50,610 bases of DNA from Bacteroidaceae bacterium (GCA_024398715.1 JAKSIP010000014.1:1-50610); one strand, 5' to 3'. Positions 25,952 through 35,712 are shown, numbered from the stretch's first letter. The notes: generated by a model not told the origin, from the sequence alone. Translations and numbers: made by a program.

Positions 25952-25974
25952 TCGGTATCCTTCCATAAAAATTA

Positions 25975-26012
25975 CGGGCTGCGCTTTTTACAACGCAGCC
26001 CGCATTTTTTTT
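25975..26012 (+). terminator. Terminator after the secreted protein gene
   Basis: CGGGCTGCG (25975-25983) pairs with CGCAGCCCG (25994-26002), followed by eight T. It may also stop the convergent kdsA transcript. Confidence 0.85.
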
Positions 26013-26023
26013 ATATACGGATT

Positions 26024-26827
26024 TCAAAGTACTGAGCGTATGCGCACAAGCTTTGTAAGAAGGTCTTCCATAAGAGAGAGCGGAAGCATGTTCTTGCCAT
26101 CGCTCATTGCCGTTTGCGGAGTAGGGTGGGTTTCCATAAAGAGACCGTCTGCTCCTACTGCTACTGCGGCTTTGCAGATTGTTTCAATAAGTTGCGGCTG
26201 TCCGCCTGTAACACCGCTTGTCTGATTGGGCTGCTGCAGGGAGTGTGTGCAGTCCATCACAACGGGAAATCCGAATTTCTGCATCTGCGGAATGCCGCGG
26301 AAATCTACCACAAGATCCTGATATCCGAATGTTGTGCCGCGTTCTGTCAGCATTACCTGGCTGTTGCCGGCATCGGTCACCTTGTTTGCAGCAAACTGCA
26401 TGGCTTCCGGAGCAAGGAACTGTCCTTTTTTGATGTTGACAATCTTACCTGTTTTTGCAGCGGCTACAAGCAGGTCTGTCTGACGGCAAAGGAATGCGGG
26501 AATCTGCAGTATGTCAACATATTCAGCGGCCATTTCAGCCTGATGGCATTCGTGAATGTCTGTAACTGTCGGTATGGAGAATTCTTTTGAGACTTTTCCA
26601 AGGATACGCAATGCTTTTTCATCGCCGATTCCGGTAAAAGAGTCTATCCGTGAGCGGTTGGCCTTTTTGAAAGAACCTTTGAACGCAAAGGCAATATCCA
26701 ATTTTGAGGTGATGTTTACAAGCTTTTCAGCAATGTCCAATGCCATATCTTCTCCTTCAATCACACATGGCCCGGCAAGAAGGAAAAAGTTCTTTTTGTT
26801 AGTAAAATAATCTATACCATATTTCAT
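26024..26827 (-). CDS. kdsA: 3-deoxy-8-phosphooctulonate (KDO-8-P) synthase
   Basis: A 267-residue TIM-barrel enzyme that condenses PEP with arabinose-5-phosphate for lipopolysaccharide KDO. LLAGPCVIEGE carries the Cys that marks the metal-dependent class, where the metal-free E. coli type has Asn. KGSFKKANRSR and GTTFGYQDLVVDFRG are substrate and family motifs. Residues matching the remaining metal ligands are in METHPTP and MSDGKN. It starts one base after the lipid-kinase-like gene, as the last gene of the rny-ssrA-miaA series. Confidence 0.96.
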   Translation of the reverse strand: MKYGIDYFTNKKNFFLLAGPCVIEGEDMALDIAEKLVNITSKLDIAFAFKGSFKKANRSRIDSFTGIGDEKALRILGKVSKEFSIPTVTDIHECHQAEMAAEYVDILQIPAFLCRQTDLLVAAAKTGKIVNIKKGQFLAPEAMQFAANKVTDAGNSQVMLTERGTTFGYQDLVVDFRGIPQMQKFGFPVVMDCTHSLQQPNQTSGVTGGQPQLIETICKAAVAVGADGLFMETHPTPQTAMSDGKNMLPLSLMEDLLTKLVRIRSVL

Positions 26828-26828
26828 A

Positions 26829-27761
26829 TCAAGAGGGTATTATTACGTTCAACGTATTCGGTTCCAAAGATACTGTCATTGGAAATGATGGACTGATCTT
26901 CCTTCCGTCAACACATATTGCGGCAAATTCGGCCTGGGATATTTCAATTTCTTTTGTTCTGTAAGCGTACATCTGCTCAAAATTCATGAACTTGCCCTGA
27001 ATAAGCATATGCAGACCTTGAATAAGTTGCCCTATTTTTGTCTTGTTTACAATTGTCACATCAAGAAAACTGTTGTACGGAACTGCACTTGGCGTAAGTC
27101 CGTATCCGCGGGAATTGCCTATGCACATTGTCATTATTTTCTGATTGATGTCTTCTGAATTCAATGACAGACGCATGTTGTACAATGCACGCTCTTTCAA
27201 GAGTGACAGAATCCCCAAAATGTATGCCGGACTTTTGACGCCACCTATCTTGCGGCATAGGTCAGACAACTGAATGATATTCGCACTCAAGCCGATGTTT
27301 ACCGCCATCAGAAAATATATCTTGCGTTTTTCCTGTTGTTCAGTATATGTGCAGTATCCTACATCAATCTTCTTGGTGTTGCCTTGAATGATTGCATGTA
27401 TGGCCTGTTTGTATTTTTCCTGTGAAAAACCCCAGAAATTTGCAAAGTCATTACCTATTCCGTTGGGAATGATTCCTAATCTGATCTGATCTTTCAACTC
27501 GGCAGGCGATGTCATAATACCGTTGATTGCATAGTTCAGAGATTCATCTCCGCCAACAATCACAATAGTCTTGTAACCGTTCTGGATGAGCATCTTGGTA
27601 AGTCTTTCAACAGAATCCACCTTGTCTGACTGTACATGGTCATATTCCACTTTTCTGAATTCCAGATATTCCTTTATCTGCAGCCATCTTTTCTGGCTGT
27701 TGTGTGCACCTATCTTTGGCACATATATTATACCCCAACGGTTTTCTTCAATTCTGGTCAT
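26829..27761 (-). CDS. DAGK-fold lipid kinase-like protein
   Basis: A 310-residue protein of the diacylglycerol/sphingosine kinase (YegS/LCB5) fold. The nucleotide loop reads GGDESLNYAING where most members have GGDGTLNEVxNG, so the second glycine of the GDGT motif is Glu. The later motif IIPNGIGNDFANFWGF is normal. The C-terminal beta domain has GNSRGYGLTPSA...DVTIV as in the family. No transmembrane segment is seen. It may phosphorylate an envelope lipid, but the altered loop makes activity uncertain. It overlaps miaA by 14 bp upstream and is 1 base from kdsA downstream. Confidence 0.82.
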   Translation of the reverse strand: MTRIEENRWGIIYVPKIGAHNSQKRWLQIKEYLEFRKVEYDHVQSDKVDSVERLTKMLIQNGYKTIVIVGGDESLNYAINGIMTSPAELKDQIRLGIIPNGIGNDFANFWGFSQEKYKQAIHAIIQGNTKKIDVGYCTYTEQQEKRKIYFLMAVNIGLSANIIQLSDLCRKIGGVKSPAYILGILSLLKERALYNMRLSLNSEDINQKIMTMCIGNSRGYGLTPSAVPYNSFLDVTIVNKTKIGQLIQGLHMLIQGKFMNFEQMYAYRTKEIEISQAEFAAICVDGRKISPSFPMTVSLEPNTLNVIIPS

Positions 27762-28677
27762 TTTGAGTTAATTTTATGATTTCAGATACTTTTTCCTGAA
27801 TAGGCATGGCTGCGTCAAGCCAATGTATTGCAATGCCGCGGCGTTCCATTCCCCGGAACCATGTCATCTGTCTTTTTGCAAACTGATGTATTGCTACGTT
27901 CAGTTCCTGGAAAAAGTATTTGTATTCAAGCTGCCCTGTAAGATACAGCGTAACATATTTGTATTCCAATCCGTAATAGATGAGATCCTGCGCACCAATA
28001 CCGCTGTCAAGCAGTTTTTGAACCTCTTCAATCAGTCCGCCTTCAATGCGTTGCTGAAGTCTTTTTGTGATGGATTCTCTTCTCAGTTCGCGATTTATGT
28101 CTATGCCTATGACAAGATTGTTGAGCTTGGGAAAACTGTTGGCCTCTACAGCGTGCTCTTTGTAGTATTCCTCAATTTCAATTGCACGTATTGCACGTTT
28201 TGTGGTATCAACATCGGTTGTGTTGTGCAGTTCTTTGTATTGTTTGAGAATATCTGTGAGTTCTGAAAGACTCCTGTTTTCCAATCTGTTCCTCAATTCC
28301 TGATTCTCCGGAACGGCCAGCATTCTGTACCCTTTCAGTACAGATTCCAGATATAGCCCCGTACCACCGCACATAACAGGCTTTTTGCCACGCTGGACTA
28401 TATTGTTGTATGCATTTATGAAATCTGTCTGGAATTCAAACAGATTGTATTTATAGCCTGCTGGAACTATGTCAATAAGGTGATAGGGAATTGTACGGCC
28501 GTTGATTGTGTAATCTTCAAGGTCTTTGCCTGTGCCGATATCCATGCCGCGATATACCTGCCGGGAATCCGCACTAAGAATTTCTCCGTCTATGACATCG
28601 GCCAGAGCTACAGCCAATTTTGTCTTTCCACATGCTGTAGGTCCAAGAATTGTTATCAGATTATTACCTGATTTCAT
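27748..28677 (-). CDS. miaA: tRNA dimethylallyltransferase
   Basis: A 309-residue enzyme that adds a dimethylallyl group to A37 of tRNAs reading UNN codons. P loop ILGPTACGKTKLA, then SADSRQVYRGMDIGTGK, the usual substrate segment. MCGGTGLYLESVL is conserved, as is the tRNA-binding RQMTWFRGM near the end. ATG 28677 (MKSGNNLITILGP) is preferred. The frame upstream of it runs into tmRNA and is not coding. It begins 4 bases after the 3' end of ssrA and overlaps the next gene by 14 bp. Confidence 0.95.
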   Translation of the reverse strand: MKSGNNLITILGPTACGKTKLAVALADVIDGEILSADSRQVYRGMDIGTGKDLEDYTINGRTIPYHLIDIVPAGYKYNLFEFQTDFINAYNNIVQRGKKPVMCGGTGLYLESVLKGYRMLAVPENQELRNRLENRSLSELTDILKQYKELHNTTDVDTTKRAIRAIEIEEYYKEHAVEANSFPKLNNLVIGIDINRELRRESITKRLQQRIEGGLIEEVQKLLDSGIGAQDLIYYGLEYKYVTLYLTGQLEYKYFFQELNVAIHQFAKRQMTWFRGMERRGIAIHWLDAAMPIQEKVSEIIKLTQNDQN

Positions 28678-28681
28678 AAAG

Positions 28682-29080
28682 TGGAGCTGGAGGGAGTCGA
28701 ACCCTCGTCCAAACAAGGAAACAATATGGTTTCTACAAGCTTATTTCCGGCTTGATTGTAGGGGAGTGAAGCAACCCGGAACTGTCAGATCAAACCCTTA
28801 GACTCTAAATTTTCATCAATAATCCGAGTCAGATTACTGACTATTCCCGATATTATTAGCACCGCCATGTTGGGCTTGCTTCGGGGCCAGAGCCGCCGGG
28901 CGATGTCTTGTCCAAGCACCTGGTGCAAGGATTAAGCTGATCTACTGTACTTCAATCAGGCAGCAAGAGCAAAATTGTTATTGCCAGTTAATTTTTGCCG
29001 GGCCAAGATTATAGTGCCGACCCTGCGGGCACTGCCTGCTTACATATAATTTCTACCTGCTGTCAAAACCAAACAGCCCC
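28682..29080 (-). ncRNA. ssrA: tmRNA
   Basis: About 399 nt on the minus strand. The 5' end GGGGCTG...GGTTTTGACAGC is the tmRNA signature and pairs with CAGCTCC at the 3' end, where GGGTTCGACTCCC forms the T arm. The tag frame reads GGC AAT AAC AAT TTT GCT CTT GCT GCC TGA, giving GNNNFALAA with resume codon GGC. Tags of relatives are commonly GENNYALAA. CCA is not encoded. Only 9 bases separate it from the rny stop and 4 from the miaA start. Confidence 0.96.
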
Positions 29081-29089
29081 TGTGAAAAA

Positions 29090-30625
29090 CTATCGGGCGT
29101 AATTGATAGCGCGTGTCTCTCTGATGACGGTTATCTTGACTTGTCCCGGATAGGTCATTTCGTTCTGAATCTTCTGAGCTATCTCCTGTGACAAAGCCTC
29201 AGACTGGGCATCGTCTATTTTGTCTGCACCAACAATCACTCTAAGTTCACGACCGGCCTGGATAGCGTATGTCTTTGTTACACCCGGGTATGAGAGCGCA
29301 ATCTTTTCCAGATCGTTGAGACGCTTTATGTAGGCCTCGACAATCTCGCGGCGGGCACCCGGACGGGCTCCTGAGATTGCATCGCATACCTGAACGATAG
29401 GTGCAATGAGACTCTGCATTTCAATTTCATCGTGGTGTGCACCGATTGCATTGCAGATATCCGGTTTTTCCTTGTATTTTTCAGCAATGTGCATACCGTA
29501 TTCTGCGTGGGCCATCTCTGTTTCTTCGTTAGGTACTTTACCTATATCATGCAACAGACCGGCACGTTTTGCTTTCTTTGGATTAAGACCCAGTTCGGCA
29601 GCCATGACACCGCAAAGGTTTGCGGTTTCACGTGCGTGCTGCAACAGGTTCTGTCCGTAGGATGAACGGTATTTCATTTTACCTATCATACGTATCAGTT
29701 CCGGATGCAGGCCATGGACTCCAAGGTCTATTGTTGCACGCTTGCCTGTTTCAATGATCTCGTCCTCTACCTGTTTTTCAACCTTGGCTACAACCTCTTC
29801 AATGCGTGCCGGGTGAATACGGCCGTCGGCAACCAGCTGGTGCAGTGCCAAACGTGCTATTTCACGGCGGACAGGGTCAAAGGCCGAGATTACAATTGCT
29901 TCGGGAGTATCGTCAACTACAATTTCAACACCGCAGGCAGCTTCAAGAGCACGTATGTTACGTCCTTCGCGACCTATGATACGGCCTTTCATCTCGTCAT
30001 TCTCAATGTGGAAAATTGTAACTGAATTTTCTATTGCGGTTTCTGTACCAACACGCTGTATGGTTTGGATGATAATCTTTTTGGCCTCTTTGTTTGCAGT
30101 CATGCGGGCATCGTCCATAATATCATTTATATAGGACTGTGCCTGAGTCTTTGCCTCGTCCTTGAGAGATTCAATAAGGTTGTTCTTGGCTTCTTCTGCA
30201 GAAAGACCGCTTATTGCTTCAAGACGCTGCTGCTCTTCTTTGTGAAGGGTTTCAAGTTCAGCTTTCTTGTCATCTATGACATTCAGCTGGGCTTCCAGCG
30301 ATGCTCTGATCGAGTCCAGATCGTTGTTCTTGCGCTGCAGTTCCTCCTGTTTCTGGTTGAGCTGCATTTCCCGCTGTTTCAAACGGTTCTCATTCTGCTG
30401 GATTTTCTGGTTGCGTGCTGCAACTTCCTGCTCCAGTTCCGCTTTCTTGTTTATGAATTTCTCTTTTACTTCAAGAAGTTTGTTGCGCTTTATATTTTCG
30501 GCTTCAGCCTCGGCATCGGCAAGTCTTTTCTGAATTCTGTTTTTTGTCAAGACCTGTATGATGAAATAAGAGGCAACGGCACCGGCAACAATACCTATGA
30601 GTAGCATTAATACTGTTGTTGACAT
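29090..30625 (-). CDS. rny: Ribonuclease Y
   Basis: A 511-residue membrane-anchored endoribonuclease that begins mRNA decay. One N-terminal helix (residues 4-26), then a long coiled coil (about 27-200, alternating Glu/Lys). A KH domain follows with [19 protein letters not shown]. The HD domain has [18 protein letters not shown] and IGAHHDE metal ligands. Length and order match the family. The ATG start gives [15 protein letters not shown]. It is 101 bases after zapA and 9 bases before ssrA, so decay enzyme and tmRNA may share transcripts. Confidence 0.97.
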   Translation of the reverse strand: MSTTVLMLLIGIVAGAVASYFIIQVLTKNRIQKRLADAEAEAENIKRNKLLEVKEKFINKKAELEQEVAARNQKIQQNENRLKQREMQLNQKQEELQRKNNDLDSIRASLEAQLNVIDDKKAELETLHKEEQQRLEAISGLSAEEAKNNLIESLKDEAKTQAQSYINDIMDDARMTANKEAKKIIIQTIQRVGTETAIENSVTIFHIENDEMKGRIIGREGRNIRALEAACGVEIVVDDTPEAIVISAFDPVRREIARLALHQLVADGRIHPARIEEVVAKVEKQVEDEIIETGKRATIDLGVHGLHPELIRMIGKMKYRSSYGQNLLQHARETANLCGVMAAELGLNPKKAKRAGLLHDIGKVPNEETEMAHAEYGMHIAEKYKEKPDICNAIGAHHDEIEMQSLIAPIVQVCDAISGARPGARREIVEAYIKRLNDLEKIALSYPGVTKTYAIQAGRELRVIVGADKIDDAQSEALSQEIAQKIQNEMTYPGQVKITVIRETRAINYAR

Positions 30626-30726
30626 AATTCTGTTGTTCTATTTAGTTTATCAAATCATTTAAATTCCAATAAAATAAATAAAACTGCTGAACGCTGCCGG
30701 ACTGTGGGATAGTGCGGAATCCGATA

Positions 30727-31002
30727 CTATAGATTTTCCAATGTTGATGAAACCCTTTTCATCATTTCCTGGTATGGCTCCGTATCGTTGTTCTGTTCCA
30801 TAATCAGATTCAGAAAACCTATATGCAACGCCGCCATAGCAAAATATTCCGATGAATTCTTTCCGGGATATTTCTGTGTGTATCGTCCTAAAATATCGTT
30901 CACCTTCTTTGCCGCCTCGCGGAATAAAGGCTCGTCTTGGCGTTCAATAACCAGAGGATATTTGTTTTCTCCGATTACCAGTTTTATTGTAATCTTGTCC
31001 AT
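30727..31002 (-). CDS. zapA: Cell division protein ZapA
   Basis: A 91-residue FtsZ-associated protein that bundles FtsZ filaments at the division site. N-terminal IKLVIGENKYPLVI beta strands and the family-type REAAKKVNDILGRY helix are clear. The C-terminal helix ends in a coiled coil (MEQNNDTEPYQEMMKRVSSTLENL), the dimer and tetramer interface. It is 4 bases after the coiled-coil gene. The 101-base spacer before rny contains no gene that I can recognise. Confidence 0.9.
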   Translation of the reverse strand: MDKITIKLVIGENKYPLVIERQDEPLFREAAKKVNDILGRYTQKYPGKNSSEYFAMAALHIGFLNLIMEQNNDTEPYQEMMKRVSSTLENL

Positions 31003-31006
31003 TGTA

Positions 31007-31306
31007 TCAAATGTTTATCAGTTTAATGCAATGGTCAACTTCTCTGATCAGCCCTGCTATCTGGCGCTTTGCCGCATCAATGTCATATCCGGCAACTGTC
31101 AGTACCTGGGCGTTTTTCAGTTGATTGTACTTTTGCTGGAGTTCTTTGTGCTGTCTGTTCAGAGTCTGAATGCTTTCTTCTTTTTCCTTGAGAATCTGTT
31201 CCAGCTCTTTATTGGCAGCCTGCAGATTTCTGAATTTTTCTGCAAACTTCTCAACGGAACGCTCAAAAGCATCTCTTTGCAGCTGTTTTTCGGACTCTTG
31301 GAACAT
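31007..31306 (-). CDS. Coiled-coil protein next to zapA (ZapB-like, tentative)
   Basis: A 99-residue protein that is almost all heptad repeat over residues 1-65 (FAEKFRNLQAANKELEQI...), with a C-terminal segment DIDAAKRQIAGLIREVDHCIKLI. It has no signal or membrane helix. Its position 4 bases before zapA suggests a divisome partner, in the manner of E. coli ZapB, but size and coiled coil alone do not prove homology. A full promoter stands directly upstream. Confidence 0.65.
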   Translation of the reverse strand: MFQESEKQLQRDAFERSVEKFAEKFRNLQAANKELEQILKEKEESIQTLNRQHKELQQKYNQLKNAQVLTVAGYDIDAAKRQIAGLIREVDHCIKLINI

Positions 31307-31340
31307 GCTTAAAAAATCTTCAAAAGTAATTTCTAAACTG

Positions 31341-31372
31341 CAAATTTAGTCCAATTAATTTGTAAAAACAAA
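31341..31372 (-). promoter_or_regulatory. Promoter of the coiled-coil/zapA operon
   Basis: TTTG (31369-31372), 20 bp, TAAATTTG (31341-31348), minus strand. A second -7-like box, TACTTTTG, lies at 31321-31328, closer to the start codon, but without a matching -33 element. Confidence 0.7.
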
Positions 31373-31388
31373 TTTTGGAAAAGATTTT

Positions 31389-32027
31389 TTATTTCTTATC
31401 TTGGGTGATGTCTTCTTTTGGCCGCGGCTCTTTTTTTGCAAGCCTTACCATATTGAAAACATATTCGGTCATCCAAGACTCGCTGAATCCCAATCTTGAG
31501 TTCAACTGACGTATGTTGAATACGGTTTTGTAAGAGGATTCATCTTTCCATGTGTTGTTGGTCATTATCTTATGGACAGTATCTTCTGTCATGGTATATA
31601 ATGCCTTTTTAAGGAAATTCGGAACGCGGAATTTCCACTTCATTACTGTTCCTACCTGCATCATCAGATCTCCGCTGAATGCCTGAAACTGAAACATGTA
31701 AGACTGTACCTGATTCACATTATGACAATTTTTCTTTATTGAATTGTCAATTTCCTTATAAAATATATCGCTGATGCCGTATCCCTGGGTAAGCATTTTC
31801 TTGCACACGGACTTTTCTGCGATACCTAATTTGTTGCCTTGGGTGGGAATTTTCAGACCACGCTTGAATGCGGCAAGGTCAGGCATTGAGTTGATGTTTG
31901 TAATACCAAGATTGCCAGCAAGTTGCGCTTGAAAATACACTCTGATGAGCGTCATGAAATCCTGCATGCCGCCAAGGTTCTCAATCTGGTCTTCTTTTTT
32001 CTTGAATATTTTCTTGAAAAGTGACAT
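31389..32027 (-). CDS. Conserved-looking protein of unknown function
   Basis: A 212-residue soluble, basic protein, MSLFKKIFKKKEDQIENLGG at the N-terminus and a Lys/Glu/Asp-rich tail. It has no signal peptide, membrane helix or motif that I know. The middle is helical and hydrophobic (VYFQAQLAGNLGITNINSMPDLAAFKRGL). The N-terminal Lys-rich amphipathic start could associate with membrane, which is only a guess. Single gene, divergent from gap, with a TACTTTTG box 29 bases upstream. Confidence 0.65.
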   Translation of the reverse strand: MSLFKKIFKKKEDQIENLGGMQDFMTLIRVYFQAQLAGNLGITNINSMPDLAAFKRGLKIPTQGNKLGIAEKSVCKKMLTQGYGISDIFYKEIDNSIKKNCHNVNQVQSYMFQFQAFSGDLMMQVGTVMKWKFRVPNFLKKALYTMTEDTVHKIMTNNTWKDESSYKTVFNIRQLNSRLGFSESWMTEYVFNMVRLAKKEPRPKEDITQDKK

Positions 32028-32056
32028 ACTTACATTTTTTATATTTTTTTAGTGCG

Positions 32057-32064
32057 CAAAAGTA
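32057..32064 (-). promoter_or_regulatory. -7 box of the unknown-protein gene
   Basis: TACTTTTG on the minus strand, 29 bases before the start. The facing gap -7 box is only 12 bp away, so the two promoters overlap. Confidence 0.5.
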
Positions 32065-32076
32065 AAAAGAATTTCT

Positions 32077-32084
32077 TAATTTTG
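32077..32084 (+). promoter_or_regulatory. gap -7 box
   Basis: TAATTTTG followed by CA, 116 bases upstream of the gap ATG. The -33 element is weak. The long A/T-rich leader has no clear terminator. Confidence 0.5.
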
Positions 32085-32119
32085 CACGGTTTTTACGGAG
32101 GATAATGTTCCTTTGATAA

Positions 32120-33211
<1,092 letters not shown>

Positions 33212-33236
33212 TCCGTATCCATCCATACAAAATATG

Positions 33237-33267
33237 AGACCGGTCAAAAGTGATTTTTGGCCGGTCT
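33237..33267. terminator. Bidirectional terminator between gap and the transferase gene
   Basis: AGACCGGTCAAAA (33237-33249) pairs with TTTTTGGCCGGTCT (33254-33267) around a 4-base loop, between convergent genes. The T run after it is short. Confidence 0.7.
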
Positions 33268-33290
33268 GTTTGTATATAGAGGTATCGTCG

Positions 33291-34364
33291 TCAGCGGGTC
33301 AGAAATTTGTCCCAGTAGCCTAAGCGCTTGCGCAGTTTGAATTTGCGGATAAGATTCAGCGGTTTCTTTTTCAGACGTCCTTTGTAGTTGAGAATAAAGT
33401 CATCTATGGCACTGAGCACTCTGAATGAATTCATGCCGTCAAAGAAATATTCATGCAAGTGTGTGTATTCGCTGATCGGATCCATTACTGCCGGCGTACG
33501 CTGCAATGCCAGTTCAATGGCCGATGGAATCCTGTCCAGTTCGCGGCAGTCAATAATATGCTTGCCGGGACAGGTGTTGCGGTACGTTACAACTGGTTTG
33601 CCGAACATCAGATATTCGCAGATTACTCCGCTGCTGTCCGCCAGCATGACATCGCTTTTGAGGAAACGGGCAATGCCGTTGTTGACTTCAAGATATTTTA
33701 CCCTTCCCGGATATTTCTTCTCCAGATCTTTGTAACGGTTTATGGTTTCCGGGTCTTTGATAAGCGGGTGAAATGATATTATCCAGTTCCAGTCCTTTTC
33801 CCGGCACAATCTGTCTATCATGCCATCCATAACATTTACAGATGTTACATCTTTTGTGAATGTTGGGGCATACAGTACTGTGGGTGGGTTGTGAACTTCT
33901 CTGTCGGCTGCGTTATCGGGCGCAAAGAACGGATCTGATGTACACCAGCCGGTTTTGTAGTATTTGAAATATTTGTGCCTCTTTTCCAGTTTTTCCAATA
34001 TCAGACTGCTGCTTTCACCGGGACTGCAGTACATGTCAAACCAGCCGCGCATTCTGAAATTTTCATCAACTTTTTCACCGCGTTTCTGTACAGGATAGCC
34101 ATGGAAAACTTCCACTTTGATTCCGGGAAAGAAATCATATACTATGTTGCCTGGTACAATGCAGGCTATGGGATTGAATTCAAATACCTCCTGAAAACTT
34201 TTCAGACGGAGTTCGCTGCTGTCCAGCCAATCCGGACATGAATCTTCAAGATACCACGCAGCAACATCTCCTTTTTCTCTGATTGCTTTTTCAAGCGGAC
34301 GCATTATGGCGTATGAATAGCTGTGCGATGCAAATAGCAGATAATGTTTTTTGCCGTCAGACAT
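33291..34364 (-). CDS. CDP-glycerol glycerophosphotransferase-family protein
   Basis: A 357-residue protein of the TagB/TagF-type glycerophosphotransferase family (GT-B-like), which moves a phospho-polyol from a CDP carrier. Motifs: HGYPVQKRG near residue 90, VLYAPTFTKD, and the C-terminal ADSSGVICEYLMFGKPVVTY, which corresponds to the TDYSS...KP block that binds the CDP donor. It has a basic C-terminus (KLRKRLGYWDKFL) but no membrane helix, as for peripheral membrane enzymes. It begins 4 bases after the cytidylyltransferase fusion gene, which would supply its donor. The acceptor is unknown. Confidence 0.85.
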   Translation of the reverse strand: MSDGKKHYLLFASHSYSYAIMRPLEKAIREKGDVAAWYLEDSCPDWLDSSELRLKSFQEVFEFNPIACIVPGNIVYDFFPGIKVEVFHGYPVQKRGEKVDENFRMRGWFDMYCSPGESSSLILEKLEKRHKYFKYYKTGWCTSDPFFAPDNAADREVHNPPTVLYAPTFTKDVTSVNVMDGMIDRLCREKDWNWIISFHPLIKDPETINRYKDLEKKYPGRVKYLEVNNGIARFLKSDVMLADSSGVICEYLMFGKPVVTYRNTCPGKHIIDCRELDRIPSAIELALQRTPAVMDPISEYTHLHEYFFDGMNSFRVLSAIDDFILNYKGRLKKKPLNLIRKFKLRKRLGYWDKFLTR

Positions 34365-34368
34365 AAAG

Positions 34369-35712
34369 TCAATCTATTTCAATACAATTTACTCTTTTAC
34401 GGTATGCTTCCTGAACTTTCGACATGCTTATGGTTATATTATGCGGAAGATATCTGTTCTGCTGTCTTTTGTATAAGATGCAGCCTGCAAATTCATTCAG
34501 TTCATAGCGCAAACCATCTTCACTGTATGAGTAGAAATACTTTCTGTTTTTGGAGGTGTCTTCAAATCTGGCCTCAAAATATGACGGTTTCCACCATGGC
34601 GCCGGAACGTATATGTAACCTTTTGTACCGGAAATGACCAGGTCTCCCTCTGTTTTCATTCCAAGTCCTATTTTGAAACTTGCTGTTGCGTTAGGGTAGA
34701 GCATCAGGCATTTGGTATAAATGTCAACTCCGTTTTCTATCTTTGAAATGAAACGTATGTCTGTGTAGTTGCATCCCAACAGCATGAAAATGGGAAGCAG
34801 GGAAAAATCCCCGTCTTCTGTCATAGCCCCGCCTGCCTGGTTCCTGTCCAATTTGCGCGGAGTGGGGTCAAGCGTTGACTGTGCAGCCTCAATATCCTTT
34901 ATCTGGCCTATCAGACCGGATTTTGTAAGAGTCAGCAGATGTCTGAATGCAGGACAATATGCTGTTTTGACTGCGTGAGTCAAAACAAGACCTTTTGCAG
35001 CTGCTATGTTGAACAGCTCTGCAGCTTTGCTTTCTTCCAAAGCGAACGGGAGTTCGTTCAGTACATGCTTGCCGTTTTGCAGAAACAGTTTTGCGTAAGG
35101 GTAGTGCGAAAGGTGCGGAGATGCTATATATGCGGCATCGATGTGGCTTATCAGTTCATCGATACTGTCCGTATAGTACGGAATATTGTAATCCTCTGCA
35201 AATTTGCGGGCTACAGCCAGATCTGTATCCATTACACCGGACAGGGTGACTGCGTGTACAAATTCTGATTCTTTGGCCATTCTGCCGGCAATGCTGCCGC
35301 AACCTATTATTCCAAGTCTGATGGTCTGCATGTTTTCTGACCGCAACTGGGTGGATGATACGCCTTCAGTCCTGGGCAGATAGACAACTTTGCAGTATTC
35401 GTTCAGGTAGTCGAATTTTCCTTCCCAATCTGAACCTACGGTAAATATGTCAACGTTGTATTTCTGGATATCGTCTATTTTCTGACCCACATATTCTTCA
35501 ATGATAATCTGGTCTGCCAGTCCTGTACGTTCAACGGCTTTGATACGTTCCATAACGTTGTCGTGTACGTTGAGCTTGCCGCGTTCATAGTCAAACGTAT
35601 CTGTTGTAACTCCAACTATCAGGTAGTCTCCAAGTTCTTTTGCACGCTTGAGCAGGTTTATGTGTCCCTGATGAAGCATGTCATATGTACCGTATGTTAT
35701 TACCTTTTTCAT
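34369..35712 (-). CDS. Fusion: TagD-like cytidylyltransferase + Gfo/Idh/MocA domain
   Basis: A 447-residue two-domain protein. Residues 1-128 are a glycerol-3-phosphate-type cytidylyltransferase: ITYGTYDMLHQGHINLL with the HxGH site and LPRTEGVSSTQLR with the second nucleotide motif. Residues 133-447 are a Gfo/Idh/MocA oxidoreductase fold: GIIGCGSIAGRM binds the dinucleotide. The usual EKP reads NELPFA at about residue 219, so the catalytic lysine is Leu. This domain may have lost or changed its redox activity. Known TarI/TarJ pairs also join cytidylyl transfer with polyol-phosphate reduction, but with unrelated domain families. Likely product: a CDP-linked alcohol for the next gene; the compound is not known. 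Confidence 0.85.
   Translation of the reverse strand: MKKVITYGTYDMLHQGHINLLKRAKELGDYLIVGVTTDTFDYERGKLNVHDNVMERIKAVERTGLADQIIIEEYVGQKIDDIQKYNVDIFTVGSDWEGKFDYLNEYCKVVYLPRTEGVSSTQLRSENMQTIRLGIIGCGSIAGRMAKESEFVHAVTLSGVMDTDLAVARKFAEDYNIPYYTDSIDELISHIDAAYIASPHLSHYPYAKLFLQNGKHVLNELPFALEESKAAELFNIAAAKGLVLTHAVKTAYCPAFRHLLTLTKSGLIGQIKDIEAAQSTLDPTPRKLDRNQAGGAMTEDGDFSLLPIFMLLGCNYTDIRFISKIENGVDIYTKCLMLYPNATASFKIGLGMKTEGDLVISGTKGYIYVPAPWWKPSYFEARFEDTSKNRKYFYSYSEDGLRYELNEFAGCILYKRQQNRYLPHNITISMSKVQEAYRKRVNCIEID

Noticed and set aside
28678..28716. Extended miaA start upstream of 28677
   Set aside because: The extension would read into the tmRNA 3' end; family alignment starts at MKSGNNLITILGP.
30626..30726. 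6S or other small RNA between zapA and rny
   Set aside because: The spacer is only 101 bases and I see no long stem with a central bulge; a covariance search would be needed.
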